A stretch of 64,000 bases of DNA from Apostichopus japonicus (GCF_037975245.1 NC_092578.1:6181001-6245000); one strand, 5' to 3'. Positions 1-14,153 are shown, numbered from the stretch's first letter. Program-made: numbers and translations. The notes: a model not told the origin generated them from the sequence alone.

Positions 1-2403
1 TATTTTAAATGCTTTAAATGATGGACAGTACATGAAAATAATTTCTATTCCTGAAGAGGAAGTTACAAAGTCTGAAATAAAAATCATACAACAACTATAA
101 TAATCTAGTTCAGCATAGAATTTGTACGCAATAGCTTATAATACTATGACAAGTACGTTGTGCTTGATGCAATGTTTATTTGTGGCACATTTCACACCAA
201 AGGTGTAAACTGTTCTTTAGGAATTTACACAAAGTGGAAATGACCTAATATTGACTGCAGAAAGAGGTGTAAAATACTTTTGTGTTTGTCATCTGTCTGT
301 CTGTTTATCAAAAACCTGACTTGACGTGATATTTGATACAGCGAGATTTCTTTCCATTTTCTTGTGCAGATAAAGCATGTGTACCATAACTAGTTTACAA
401 TAGTATAGGATAAATGTGCAGGAATGATTTCAGAGAGGGAAAAAAATTGTAATACAAAGTAATTATAGACTGCTAATTATTTGAAGTTGTGATCACATAT
501 ATTGCTACTCTTACTACTAAATGCTTCCCTACTGCCCTGACAAGTTGTGGGAAGGGGAAGGGGTTGTTACGGGGCCCAGGGAAATAAGGGATGAAAATCA
601 TTTTTACTCAGTTTCAAAATATACTTTTAAAGAAGAAGGTCCAGTGACACATTTTATCCCCCTCTCTTCACTTCTCACCCCTCCTTCCCTCTCCTCCCTG
701 CGAGAAAAATATATAAATGACATGTTTATTAAAAATCACATTTATGAAATACACACATATAATATCTTATGATTTATTAATGGCTAAATTTGGTCTATAT
801 AGTTTATTGTAGAGTGTTATGTTAGGGTTCTATGTGTATGAAACGTGCATGCTCGCAGATAACAGATTTTTGAGGGTACATCAGGCCCGTTGAAGAACTA
901 AGGGTCTCTCTACGGATATATTGTTGGTATATGAAATGATTATTAATAGAGCTTCCTAATTTTGGAAGAGTCCTGAACAGCATATAATAAATATATACAA
1001 TAGAGATAGAGATTTATTTATAAAGTAACCTCATAATTAGTGCTGGTTATACAACAACAATGCTTCACCATTAAGACAATGGTTTGATTGCAAGATGATT
1101 TATAAAGCAACAAGACCCTTTCCTTGTGATATATTGGCCAACTATAGATTCAAAGTGATTGCAAGGGTGACCTGGTATACATTTACTTCACGGGGTCAAG
1201 TAGTTAGTAAGTTTGTAAATATTTACTCAATATATACAAAATCGAAAGCTCTAAATGATAAAAGTATCTTCATTACCAACCTAAAAGTAAACAATATGTA
1301 AATTTGCACCACCATATTATATGATTTGGATGTTGTCATATTGGGATGCAAGTTGTTGAAATTTAGCCCCAATAATATATCTTCCAAAAGGGGGTTGCTA
1401 TAGGGATTTAAGCTGCCGTCTTCTGGTTACCACCAACAGTAGCAGTAAGCAATTACTGTAATAGCTATCTACATTGTCATGTGACATAAATGTATTATAA
1501 TAATTAGTGAACTTAAAAGTCCAAGAATACACTAACAGCTTGCTACAAGATTGATCCATTTATTCTATAAATTTTGAGTATGCATGGTTAAATTGCTTGA
1601 AAACTTTGCATTTTTCTGTATATTATGACTCTAAGACAGGGTAACACTGATACACTGATACACATCTTTTATCATAGTCATGCACACTAGTCTCCTTTAA
1701 GAATATAAGCATACAAACAGCAAACAAGACAGCTATTCGTCTCACATTCATGCTACAAAAGTTGTCATTTGTCAGTTAATTTTGGCACTCAGGTAAAGAA
1801 ACTGATGCCTTGCCTGTCACACACAAATAAGAGAATAGTTGATGAAATAACTACAGTGTCATAGTTAAGTCTCAACCAGAGCTTTGCTTGTGTCCTGGTT
1901 AATTATAGTCCAACTAAAAGTAATCAGATATAATCTCAACCAGCTTGAAACGACTAATGTAACATTTGTAAAATGCCCCTCGAATTTCCTTTAATATTTT
2001 CTCTCTCAATCTCTTCTAAGTTTCTTAGTGACATATTCTTGTGTGACAGTTATCAATGCAATTTTCTCCCTCTCCTCTCCTCCCAAGCTGCACACTTCAA
2101 GGTTAAATCTCCTACCTTGATAACAAAAAATTGTATTACAGTAACACCTTCTAACTAGCTTTCTATCGTAGAACAGCCTATTGAAATACTTGTAGAGATC
2201 ATTACTGCAGAGATCATAATGGGCAAACCTATTAGCATTAAATTTAGTAAATTGGATAACACTGTCAACATTTTATCTTGTTTTGTGTTTATTGCTATGA
2301 ATATTTTTACATTAAATATATTACCATCATTTTGATTGTGTTCTTGTAAAAAGTGGACATTTTGCAGATTGTGTTATCAAACTTATAATGTTACCATTAA
2401 AAT
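1..2403. other. Non-coding AT-rich stretch
   Basis: I see no conserved protein blocks, RNA gene or clear mobile element here. Short open frames exist in several phases, but their composition is that of AT-rich intergenic or intronic DNA and none shows a recognisable domain. Small pyrimidine-rich patches occur, for example around 655-700. Confidence 0.6.
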
Positions 2404-2760
2404 TACAATTTAAATAATTATGGATTCTAATGCTTTAATACAACATTGCACATGTCACAAGTAAAGATGAATATGATTATATCAATGGTCATGTGTAGAA
2501 TATCCCCCCCCCTTAAAAATTATGCTAGACATATATCTTAATATCAAATTTAAAATGCTATCAATAAATACAATTATAAAAAAAAATGGATTGCAGTGCT
2601 TTGAAGCAACATTGCACATGTCACAATTGAAAATGAATATATAACTTTATAAATGCACATGTGCATAATACCACGTTCTCCTCCCCCTTCTCCCCACCCC
2701 CCCCCCCAAACGAAGTAAAAAAAGTACACATATATCCTATAGGTTTAGAGTGTTGGCACT
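2404..2760. repeat. Diverged tandem duplication, about 166-190 bp unit
   Basis: Two neighbouring copies start at about 2404 and 2570. Both contain a stretch ending in the shared core AACATTGCACATGTCACAA followed by a GAATAT-like motif, then an interrupted poly-C tract, then a TACACATATATC/GACATATATC-like end. The copies differ by many substitutions and by the length of the poly-C run, so the duplication is old. No coding content is seen. Confidence 0.7.
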
Positions 2761-3243
2761 ATATAGCCTGTAGCTAAAAATAAATTTAAAATGATGCAGT
2801 GTTCCCATAGAAACTTTCTTTTACGATTAAACAGTACTTACGTTTCTTCTGTAGGCATATATTAAAAGCAGAGGTAAATGTTTACTTAGTGTTGTCTGTT
2901 TGCATTGGCCGATAATATACAGTGTTAAGTACCTACTGTAGGGTATTTAACATACAGAGTATGATGTCTTTGTGATAATTGACATGGATGTTGGCTGCAT
3001 GCTAGTTTGAACAATTAAACTATTTGTATAGGTGAAAGCACAAACTGTAGCAGCAAGATTTGGTTGTTTAATCCATATATTATCTAAATATTAATAATCT
3101 TGGGCTCATACTGGAAGCTGAAGGCTTATATCATTTAAGGCATAAATTTGAGAATATTTGTGATAAATGAGTTTGTCTGCCATGTTTTATTCTAATTATT
3201 TGTGTGTTATATAGATTGCCGGTCCTACAATGATTGTCATAAA

Positions 3244-3921
3244 TATGGAACGCGAAAAGGACCACAACATATGATGATGTTAATGATGATCTAATTTTAT
3301 ACGTTCATGTACTTAAAAAGTTACGATCATGTACTAAACATATACGATGATGTACTAAAAAACTAAGATGTACATCAAAACATATACGATGATGTACTAA
3401 AAAACTAAGATGTACATCAAAACATGCGATGATGTACTAAAAACGTAAGATGTACATCAAAACATATACGATAATGTACTGAAAACTTGTGATGATGATG
3501 AAAATGCGCAAGTTACAAAAAAATGGCGTATGAATATCCATTATTGTCGTTTGAATACACGTATGAATATCCATATATAAGTGCCCTAGGAATATCAAAG
3601 TTGATACCGAAGCCCCGCCCCTAATGGTTCTTAATGAGTTTACACTGAATATTCATACTCGTATGCATACGCCACATATACATACTCGTATGCAGACGCC
3701 ACTTTTTTTTAAACATAACATTATTAGTACATGATCGTATTTGTTTTGTTGTACATCGTACGTTTGTAGTACATGATCGTATATGTTTAGAACATGATCG
3801 TAAATTTATAGTACATGATCGTGTATTTCTAGTACATGATCTTAAGTTTTCAGTACATGATCGTATAAACTTAGATCATCATTAACATCATCATATGCTG
3901 TTTTCCTTTTCGCGTTCCATA
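3244..3921. mobile_element. Foldback/MITE-like DNA element with TIRs and 6-bp target duplication
   Basis: The left end begins TATGGAACGCGAAAAGGA and the right end is its reverse complement. The inverted match continues with gaps for about 50 bp into an ATGATGATGTTAATGATGATCT stretch on both sides. The element is flanked by CATAAA at 3238-3243 and 3922-3927, read as a target-site duplication. Inside the arms are tandem units containing ATGATGTAC or its inverted GTACATGATCGTA form (left array about 3300-3490, right array about 3720-3870). Closer to the centre are inverted ATGGCGTATGAATATCC-like blocks. The whole 678 bp can fold as one long imperfect hairpin. There is no transposase, so it is non-autonomous; the superfamily is unknown. 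Confidence 0.8.
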
Positions 3922-3927
3922 CATAAA

Positions 3928-6900
3928 AAGAGTAGTTAGAATAGGAATCTCTTGGAATAACAGGCAACTTGGCTAACATGAAACAATAATTTGTTTTCTT
4001 TCAAATTTAAAAATTTCTTTCAAATTTAAAAATGCAATTGCATTTTAATGTTAAATAAAGGGTTATGGTTACAAATAAAGGGTTATGGTTAAATGCTTCC
4101 TGGTCATGTTAAATACTAACAAACTTGTGTGTCTGTAGCATACCAGTCCAGATTCTCCAAGCAATTGGCAGTCATTAAGTCATCTATAACTAATATATAT
4201 AAATATATATACATTTCCATTTGCTTTAGTGTTGAACTTAACTTTCTTGACCACTCCTCTCTTCTCTGTTTATGCTGAAGGCCTAAAAATAATTGCTTCA
4301 GTTTTCATGAATTGTCCTTCACTTGAAGTCTTAATTGTGTTTACTCTGTGTAACTCATCATGATAATGAACCGAGTGTTTGATGTAGATTGTAACAGGTA
4401 GCACGGGCATTACCTCCAAACAGATTATTTTGTTGACGGGCATACAGACCAAAAAGCCTTGGCTTTTTGAGTAATGATGGATTTCTTAAATTATATTCTT
4501 CATGTGCAATTTCCCAAGAGATATGAGAAAGAAGGGAAAGCATTACCTTACATTGTACTTAGACACTAAACCACTGTTTTTTTTTTTTTACCCATGTTAA
4601 ATGTTGTTGAAAAGTCGCATCTGCATGATATGACATCTTTAAAGAGCAAAGTTCTCCCTCCCTCCTAATTTATTGTTCGAGCTAAGACATGAGAACATTA
4701 AGAAAAGCTTTGTTTACATAGCAAAAGGGCAAAGTTTACACTTGCAGTCAAGCGAGCCTGCTAGAGGCAATCAGAGGTGGGAGGGAACTGTAACAGGAAC
4801 TGCTATGTCTTTGTCAGTCACAAGATTTGATTTCTTTTTAATGGTCTAAGGAAAAGTAATTATCATGTTTCATGTGGGAAAACCACGCAATCTATCCCAG
4901 GACTATTACAAGCTTATATATTATTGAAACAATCAGTCTCTTACATTAATTATTCATCCTTTTGCATGACCAGGTTGTTTGATGGACAAGTAGAAACAGT
5001 TCTTGGCAAAGACAGACAATAGTTGCTGAGTAGTGAAAAAGGATACAGGTATCTTCAGCACAACAAAATGTTTGTTAGAATTATTGACTTTCAATTTTCA
5101 GTTTCTTTTATGACTTCTTCAGAAAGCATTATTTGTGAAGAAGTTGGAATAGAAGAATAAATGATATTAATAGAAGATCACAACATGTTTAGTCAGTCTC
5201 ATCAAAAGTAGTTTTAACACAAATGCAACTAAGAAAAGAGAAAACATTTTAATCACACTATAAAGTATCCATTCAAATTGTTGTATTAAAAAGTGGTAGT
5301 GTGTATGTATTTACTTCGCTCCTCGCTTACCTGTCTCCCCACAACCTCAGCACCCTCATTCTACATTTGTGTATATAGGTAAGAATGATGGAATCAAATC
5401 ACAGGAAATCCATAGAGGGCATTAATTGCCAATCAGTGTAAAGATCACACATACTCTGCCCCAGGCTCCCTGGCCAGCTGGGTCAACCTAGGTCAGCTGG
5501 GTCAACCTAGGTCAGCTGGGTCAACCTAGGTCAGTGTTTCTATCGCCATACATTTCTTGTACCATGTGTGTTGTTTTTTTACTTTTGCCCTTGTCAGCTT
5601 TCTTCCTCCTTTTTGTTCCAAAAACTATTTTTATTTATTTGTTTATTACTCTTTTGGATCAAGCAGTGAGTTGAAATTTTTAAGGATATAAAAGGTTAAA
5701 ATTGCAACGTACTCACTGATAACAATTTTGCATTCTACCTTCTAAATGACTAAAGGTTTCTGCACACTAATTTCAACCCTGTCATAACGAGCTTTACTTG
5801 ATATGTTTGACCTGGCGTTAAACAGCTACGGACATACCAATTGCCCCTGAAGTACGATCGCACTGATAGAGTGTATAAATGCTCGCTTGATCAAAGGGAG
5901 CCTATTGGAAGTACAAACTAGCGTTACGTTTTCCATATCACCTTTATACTAGCAGCAGCAGTTATAATATGCTGGTAGAGAAATGGACATGTGATCTATA
6001 ATAGACAGCATTAGGCAGGTTTTATACTACAGTCAACTTTACACATTCAAAGTGGATGTCACATACCATAACTTATATTCAGATCTTTAAAAATGCCGAT
6101 ACTGTCATTTTGGGGAAATTGTTATATCTAGTCAAATTTGGCCAATATACTATACAATCCAGTGCAATACATGCTCGTTATATGAAACAACATTTTTAAT
6201 GTTTCTTTCCTGTGTATGTTGAAATGGGATAAATTTAGCAGTTATTTTCTTTTTTTTTAATTTTTTTTTATTAGTCTGATTAAGCCAGAATTTGCTGTTT
6301 TCTTGTTTGTCATTGTTTCGTCATTGTTTTAACTTTTTTTAAATTTCCAAGTAGAAACATCATTGTGACACAGTCATTGTAGTGACAGTACATAACATCT
6401 CTCCCAGCTGTACCTGTAATATGTACGTTGATACTGTCATATGCACTCCAAATGCTGTATATTTGTGAAATAATTGGGGGCAGTATTTCACTTTAATGTT
6501 GGAAATTACTAAATTTTTATTCTCACTTTGTTTCTCCTTTGATAGAAAGAATCCTACTAACATTTTACTAACTTTTGTATTTGAAATTCTTTCTGTTTCA
6601 GATTTTGTATAATAGTCGAAATTTGATCCACATTTCCAAAATTTTCTGTTTTTTCTTCTTCTTCCTCCATTTTTGTTTCATGCTTTCCTTTCCATGATTT
6701 TTATACTAACAATTTTCCGTTGATTTCAATAATTTTTCAGTTTTCGTCATTTCCTTACAGCCCTCTGCCTCTAGGCGGGAAAACAAGGAAATGGCGAGAT
6801 TATTATATGCAGTGGTAGGGATAAATGCATGTTAAAACTTTTTTTTTCTTCTTTTTGATAAACCATACGACACGTATATATCTTACAGGTTCTTTTGAGA

Positions 6901-7424
6901 ATGGATCTATATCTCTTCTTCTTCCTCCTCTTCTCTGTCTTGTACCAAGGAATGCCCTCAGTATAATCAAACGGTTTCTCTTTCTACCATGTACCATGGG
7001 TTTTCTCAATATATTTATATATAGATATTACTTTCTTTTGCCTTACATATATGTGCCTTGTTTTTAGATTTCCTCCAGGCCAAACAGTATAATAGATTAT
7101 TTGTTTTTGTATTATATATTTATTTGATTTTTTTTTTTTTGGTGGACCATTTTCGATTTGTATGACAAAGTATACTCAATTCCCCCCCCCCTCCCCCCTT
7201 AAATTATCATTTTTTTTTTCTTTCATGTAAAGGTGTAGAGTTATAGTCTCTTCTGTGGAAATGTAGTATTTTTTTTTTCCTTGTCGGTTCTTTAGTTTCT
7301 ATGTTGGGGTTTGGCATAAAACACAGTTTGTAGACAATTGTAGAACAGCTATGCATTTTGTATCTAGAATTTCTACAGATGACATCTGTCTTGTAGTAGT
7401 CACAGAAGAGCAAATTTTGTTGCC
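3928..7424. other. Non-coding stretch with small direct repeats
   Basis: No coding block is recognised. Small local duplications are visible: a TTTCTTTCAAATTTAAAAAT unit twice at about 4000-4032 and an AAATAAAGGGTTATGGTTA unit twice at about 4055-4091. Poly-T and poly-C runs are common at 6240-6270, 7130-7200 and 7270. The 19-bp array at 5475 is listed separately. Confidence 0.6.
5475..5534 (+). repeat. 19-bp tandem repeat x3 with nuclear-receptor-like half-sites
   Basis: The unit CAGCTGGGTCAACCTAGGT is repeated three times almost perfectly. Each junction contains GGGTCA, a 4-bp spacer ACCT, and AGGTCA. That arrangement is the direct-repeat-with-4-spacer (DR4) layout known for some nuclear receptors. 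The repeat itself is seen directly; regulatory function is only inference. Confidence 0.75.
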
Positions 7425-7425
7425 G

Positions 7426-7600
7426 CTTAGAGCCAGTACTTGCTGCATTTCAGAGTGTATTTCGTGGCGATATTAAAGAGTGAGTACCTGCTGCATTTAA
7501 GAGTGTATTTTGTTGCTGCTGAGAGCGAGTACTTGCTGCATTTCAGAAAGTATTTCGTTGCCGCTGAGAGTAAGAGCGAGTTCTTGCCGCATTTCAGATG
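7426..7600. repeat. Degenerate tandem repeat, 45/48/51-bp units x4
   Basis: Four units each carry a TTGCTGCATTTCAGA-like core. The cores begin at 7441, 7489, 7534 and 7585, giving spacings of 48, 45 and 51 bp, all multiples of three. Both strands therefore stay open across the array: the + strand reads a repeated LLHFRVYFVA-like peptide, and the - strand a repeated ATKYTLKCSKY-like peptide. I recognise no protein family. A non-coding minisatellite is the simplest reading. Confidence 0.7.
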
Positions 7601-10600
7601 TACTTTCCTTTCTGTCTGTCTGCATTCAATACATTGTCGGTAGTTTGTTAAAGAAAGATGTTGCCCAAAGATGACGACACTGCTCAAAGAGGAAAAGGAA
7701 ACACAGGGTAAAAGGTAAAATGTGAAGTAGTGGGAAAATATCAATACTTTAACATTGGGTAAAGAATTGTCAACCTTGTTTGTCACAATTTCTGACATGA
7801 TGTACAGTCCAGAACTATAGGAGACATGTTAAACTAACACAAAATATGCATTTTCTTGGCAATGTCTTTCAGAGGTTGGTGGAGTAAACTTGGCCTTATT
7901 GTAATTTGGAGTAACTGGATTGTTTAAAAAGATTATGGTAAAATTGTTATATTTGAACATATTACTGCTGATATTTAGGTTTAAAGTTGACTTTTGACTT
8001 CATGCTTTTTTTCATTGTTTTGAATTGGAAGAGGTTGGTGGTTGGGTTGTTAATTAAATAATAAGGGATTAACCAGACTTTCTGCAGGCTCCCAAAGCCA
8101 CTTTGGTATTTTTGTAGTATGTTTGGCTGAGGATGCCTCTAATCATTAATTATAATCACCTTTCCAAGGTCCAATGCCATCTGATGACTAGATTTACATG
8201 GCAAACCCCCTCCCCCTCCGCTCACCCTCCGCTCCCCCTGCCCTCCCCGTCCCCCTTATACAACTGCATGGGTAGATGACACTGAATAACTGTATACATA
8301 CATACATGCATATGTATGTACCTATACATATGCACGTGCGTACACGCATACGTGCATATACACACCCAATCATGCATGAAATATTTATTATAACCAAATT
8401 GCGATAAAAATTGTGCATTCTTATATTTTCTTGTAAAAAGGGATTTTTTTTTCTCATTACATTATCAATGCAATTCAAATATTTGATGATTGCTTTTTCA
8501 TCAATTTCTACTAATTTTCTCAAGTTTGATATTATATAACCCAAACAAGACTAAAGAAAAAGGCAATTTCTCTCATAGAAAGTAATTGAAAACAGGCATG
8601 CATTATTTGAAATGTCTCCCTCACTGTATATGCAAGCTCTCTTAGCTCCACTCCTGCTTACGGTTTCATTCTTTCATTGTAAGAGATCAAAAGTAGATGA
8701 GCTCCCCCAATTTCTGAACATAATAATAAGGTATCAACTGTCTGGTATCCCAATTGACATGCATGTTGTAGTGAGTTTATATAGAAGCAGATACTTAAAG
8801 GTAGTCAGTTTGAAGTAATGTCTCGTTCCTATGGTGGTATTTTGGTGGCATAAAGTTTAAAAAACTGTTGTTTATGAGACATCTTATCTTCGATTACATG
8901 TTGTCATAATTAGTACTTTAACATGAGATTATCCCAACTTTAACCCAAAGGTACAGCTTTAAGACAGCCTATATGCATACTTTCCCTTCACAACAACACC
9001 ATTAAATTTTTCCTAATAACTATTAAAAAAGGAAATATATTTGATCATGTTTTAATGATTACAAATATACTTATTTGCAATCTGCAACATAGTACTCTAT
9101 GCAAAACTCTTTTATAACTTTCTTGTTTAACGAAAGGAATTAATTACAGTCTTTTCATCAAATTTGTTTCCTAATTCATACGTTCACTGCATAAGATAAA
9201 AGAATAAATCATGAATACATTAATGTACATAAGTTATGATATTGATAACCGTATAGTAACTGTTATCATATTCATTTAGAACTGTACAGTAAATTTACCC
9301 TAATTAAGTTTATGTATAGCCTTCATTAAGATATTTATAACTATACAGCATTGACCCGCTTGAAATTTATTTATAGTCCATATAGTAACGCTCATTTTAT
9401 TTATTTTATGACCGGACATTATAAAACCCTCATTTGTGTTATTTTTAAAGCTATATATACAGTAAACTTTGTTCATTATAGATCCCAATTATTAAAAGCC
9501 CAACGTTTCTCTTTCACGACTCCCACTCAAACACTAGTATATATCTTAATGTGGTAATTGATTGGGCATTGCTGGAATGATGAAAGACAGTTCACATTTC
9601 ATTAACCCTGGAAAACAAAAACAAATTAAAGCCACAGAAGCGGGCGGAGGCGACCGCATATCAATTCCATCCTCGGTTTGGGGTCGTCGTATCGATTGTT
9701 GACGACGTTTCCTCAGAAACAAGTTCAAACGCCTGTTGAACTACATATAAAGCCACACTCAACAGTAATCAATAATATTTTCCCAGCATATCACACTCAC
9801 AGAGAGTAGCGCTCGGTACCTGTCGTTTTGATTATGTGTAACAATATCCTCTATTCCCAGAAGTGGAGGCACAAGTCCACCGGTATGTGTGTGTATATGC
9901 GCTTGTGTGATTTTGGCCGCAGAGTGAAGGCATGAGCGATAATGGACTGTAGCCATATGATGAATTTAGTAGACAAGCTGATCGTGAAAAGCGAACTTGC
10001 ATTAAAAGACATAACTCAAAATGTAAAAAGGTTAGTTTAGAAAGTTATCGTTTCGAAAGGAAGGTCATGAGTTTTACATCACTTTCGTTTCTGGTTTCTG
10101 GGGGGTTTTTTTGGTCCTTATCTGTCAGAAGGTATTTTCAGGACAAAATTCTTTAATAATGTAATAAGAAATTTAAAACTAAAAATTGAGTAAGAAGAAG
10201 AAGAAGACATGAAGCTAATGGAACATGTTTATAGCGTTTATTCCTGAATGTTTGCAGTTTGCTCTCACAGTGAGAAATTACAAGAGTAAGAAGGTGGTAA
10301 AGTATTTCGATATTATAATCATAGGAATTTCAGTTTGTGAGAAACAAAATTGCTGGATTCTTTTCTTGTTAAAGGAGGGATATGTTAGCAAGATGGATAT
10401 TTATGGACTAGAGAAGTTAGGGATCCAAAATTAAGGACTGGCTGATTAATCCTTGTCAATTTCAAACTTTTGATTAACAGGTTTTCAAGTTTCAGTGGTT
10501 AATAGTGCTTGTTTTTCTTCTCAATCATGAGTGCTTCTTTTTTTTTAATACTTTGACCTGCAAAAAACAATGCTTTGGGGATATACATACACCTTATGGT

Positions 10601-13600
10601 CAAAGCATTTTTGCTTGCCAAGTGAAAATAGCTGTCCCAGTTAAAGCAGATAATATTCCAGACATATGTCTTTAACTTGTAAAAGTTTGAGAAGTTCTCT
10701 CCTTATCGCTCAGTGGCTGAATATTCTCTATATAAATCAGTACTCTGGTACTGTCATATGTAATAGATATAAGGAATAAAACTATAGCAACATTACATAC
10801 TTCCATAGGTATGGCCATCTTTCCAAGTGTTTTATAAAGAATTGCAATTAAAACAATGAAATGTAAAACGGTAGCTGTCGAAAACGTGTCACGTTACATT
10901 GACCCTTACAGATCAGGTTAAGGTCAATCAGTAATACAAGTGACTCCATAAAGTGCACAAAAGCAATTAATGAACCAATTCACAAAGTATTGGCCTACCA
11001 GTGCTTAAATTTCATCATACCAACCATTCTGTACACACAAAGAGAAGTGCTGTACACTTAGTATTGTTATGCAATTGCAATGCATCGATATTTATGTATA
11101 TTAAGCAAGACCAAAATCTGTTGTTCAATTGCTGCTTGCCATATTGATTGCAGCTAAAATATTGCATAAATGACACAACCACAGAACTGACATGACTTCC
11201 CTAAATATTACATCATTCATTCAAAAGTTAATCAATTCATGACTAATTCTGAAATTTCTGAAAATTAAAATTAAAACCCTTTTTTTACATGCATTCAGCT
11301 GTATAGAGATTAGTTGGCATACGCAGAAAATTTCTACGTCTTTACTGTGACAAAGAACCAAATTAAATTAGCGTTCCGTTTGAGTTTGCTAATGGAGTGT
11401 GTATAGCTTCATTTATCCTCCTAGTTAAGGCTGCCTTCGTCAGTGCTTATAATCGCTACTGCAGCCTCTTCGAGAGTCTAGTGAGAGAACGATTCATCGA
11501 CGAGCCTTTAAACAGTGCAAAATCTCGACGGCTTCCGTGGATCAAGACGTAATGAAGTAGCACGTTCAGTATTTCAGTATTTTATCTAGCTGTGATTTGG
11601 CAACCGGGAGAAGTCGATAGATGTGAAAGTGTGCATCATAAAACCTGCGGTATAATCACGTTTTTCAATTAATATTTTTTGTGATTGTTACAGTCTAGAG
11701 GAATATACACAGTACCTGGATGGATTGACCCGTGTTTATGAAGTTTTTGATTATTATTTTTTAATCTATTCCTCGTCTTCGTCGTGGTATGGGATTTTTG
11801 AGAATGCTGAGCTTTAGAGTTCAGTTGTGGTGTAGTTGTTCCTATTTTTTTGTCTTTATCTTGTTTTTGAAGCGGAGAGGGAAATTTTCAAGTGGATGTA
11901 AAGTGCTTTGGAATGGATTTTCTTTGGATTAAATAATCAAAAATTTACGGGTATGGTTGTAATTTGGTAGAGCTTTAACAAAGATTGAGTTCCTATTTTA
12001 GGGGTTGCTGGAGAGGTTAATTGTGATTTTGAGCTGTGCTGTTTTTGCTCTGTGTCTAAGAGATTTTGGTCCTTCTTCTTCTTCTTTTGGTGCATTTTTC
12101 TCTATTTGAGTCTCTATCGGGTAGATCCACTGTAAGATCAATTTTTTTTGTTTTCAGATTAAGCCAATTTCTGGTGAAATGCATCTATTTCTCTTTTAGA
12201 ATCTTGTTTAAGTTATTGAATGTGATGTTGGTTTGTATAGGTCCTGAATTAATTTTTTCTCTCATATTCAGTCATTCTTCTCAATTCGCTTGACAAAGCC
12301 AAATTATAGCCTGCCTCATTTGTACAGTGTCATGTTAGAAGGTTCAACAACCAATCCTGTCTTGTAGCAATAATATTAGGATTGTCAGGTTCTTTTTTGT
12401 TTATTTAAATTTCCAAGAAATTTTGTTTGGGAATTCAATATTTCTTCATCATCTTGCAGAGGTATTGGAGAGTGTTTCTGATTAGAAGGGCTGAGGTTGG
12501 GGGTGGGGAAGGTTGGGGAGTGGGGGTCACGTTGTTGGATAGTGGTGTTATCTCATGTGACTTTCAAACTCCAAAATATATGTCAGAAAGATTTACCACT
12601 CTGAAATTTGTCTTTCGATTGTAGGGATCTTTATGTTTGGAGGTTAGAATTTCCTAATCGTTTTCAAAGTTATTAGTTTCATGGATGATTATCTGCATCA
12701 CCTTACAAATTATTTTGTTGACAGAATTGAGTTTGACAGTAAAATTCTTGGTTGAAATTTGTACCTCAGTTGACACTTTAAATGATGTCCCTACAAGTTT
12801 ACATGCTTATCTATATAGTGTTTATAAAACAGTTTTGTCTGTTTGGGTTACAAAATGTAGGGTATAATTATTTTGGAACAAGGGGTTGATGCCAAGGTTT
12901 ATTCGGTGTTTAGATAATCACTATCGAATACAACTGAATTAAGGTATGATATGAGAATTTGCAATCCAACCTAACAATTCAACACTAAAAAAGATACCTG
13001 AGGCATATCAAATTTTAAAGTTGTCATTTTTTAGTCCAAAAGTGTCTAATTTTTCTTTCTGGTGTGTGATGTGTTATAATCTCCAAGACGTTTAATTTCT
13101 GAAGTTTTATCGTTTCATTACTATAATATCTATGACTGAGATTAAAGGGTATTATCAATTATCATTAATACATTGCAGTACTATGTATTAAGCACTTGAT
13201 AATAATATATATGGTAGCAACAACATACACCTGTCAACACATACAGCAAACACCTCTCTTATAAGAAAATAAAAAAAGCCATTAAAGATTAAAAATGAAA
13301 ACAAAATTTAAAATATCTAAATAATAGTAAGTAGCTTGATTCCTTGTTAGACTTGCTCAAGTCATCATTCTTGTATAATAAAGAAGTATCAAGACAAGGA
13401 GGGTGGGAGAGGGGCGCAGAAAAGGGGGTGGGTTGCTCATCATCATGACCATGCATATCCGTAACATAGAGTAAATGGGATGATTTAGCAAAATTGTTAT
13501 TGTTGACGTAAATTTCCAGTGGCTAGAACAGTATCAGACATCCTGTTTAATAAGCATAGAGATTTGAAGTTTTAATGCCCTCTTCCCATGCGGCCTTGAA

Positions 13601-14153
13601 ACTAATATTACATTCAGATGGTAACACTTGCAAGAAGCACTTTTATGACTATAAGCCTAATTTCATTGTATTAAAAAGCATTAGCCTGTGCTCTCATTGG
13701 ATACATCTGAGTTATATCCAGAATAATTTCAAATTCTTTCCAAGAGCGTTTATTGTATCCCAATATTCTCCCTACCAAAGGTTTATTTTTTCATGGCCTT
13801 TCTTGTATATATTGCAGAGGGTATAAACTTCTTTCTTCTCTGATTACATCTACAAGTATGACTTAAGAACTTATCAAATTGTACCCAATTAAACTCGGGA
13901 CCACATGTACAGAGAGAGTTGTTAAACCACAGTGATAAATCTTAGAGATTTTAACAATATTTTTGTGATATTCATAAACCTGGGGAGAAGAAACCTTTGA
14001 GTTCTGTATAATCTGACACAAGTTGTGCAAGGTATCTTTTTGAGTTATGTTTTGGTACTGTCATTTCTTTCCGTGGTTATTTAAATTCCCTTGAAAAGAA
14101 TGATGTCTGCTCGCAAGGATTCTTTAAAACCGACATAGAACTACGTACAACAA
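7601..14153. other. Long non-coding stretch
   Basis: No exon with conserved protein similarity is recognised. Contents include a C-rich patch at 8200-8260, a TACATA/CATGCA-like alternating stretch at 8290-8370, a CpG-richer patch at 9630-9730 containing a GTTTC-TGAG-GAAAC hairpin on the - strand, another at 11440-11560, and a G-rich patch at 12495-12530. The open frames here are short and lack recognisable motifs. It may be 5' flank or intron of the channel gene. Confidence 0.55.

Noticed and set aside
7426-7600. CRISPR array
   Set aside because: Units are contiguous, diverged repeats without unique spacers, in a eukaryotic genome.
8194-8544. 116-codon - strand frame rich in Cys, Ile and Tyr
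   Set aside because: Most of it is translated alternating TACATA/CATGCA-like simple sequence and a C-rich patch.
9690-9730. Minimal hammerhead on the - strand (CTGAGGA followed by AACGTC)
   Set aside because: Helix II and a separate GAAA are missing; the piece is explained by a simple GTTTC-TGAG-GAAAC hairpin.
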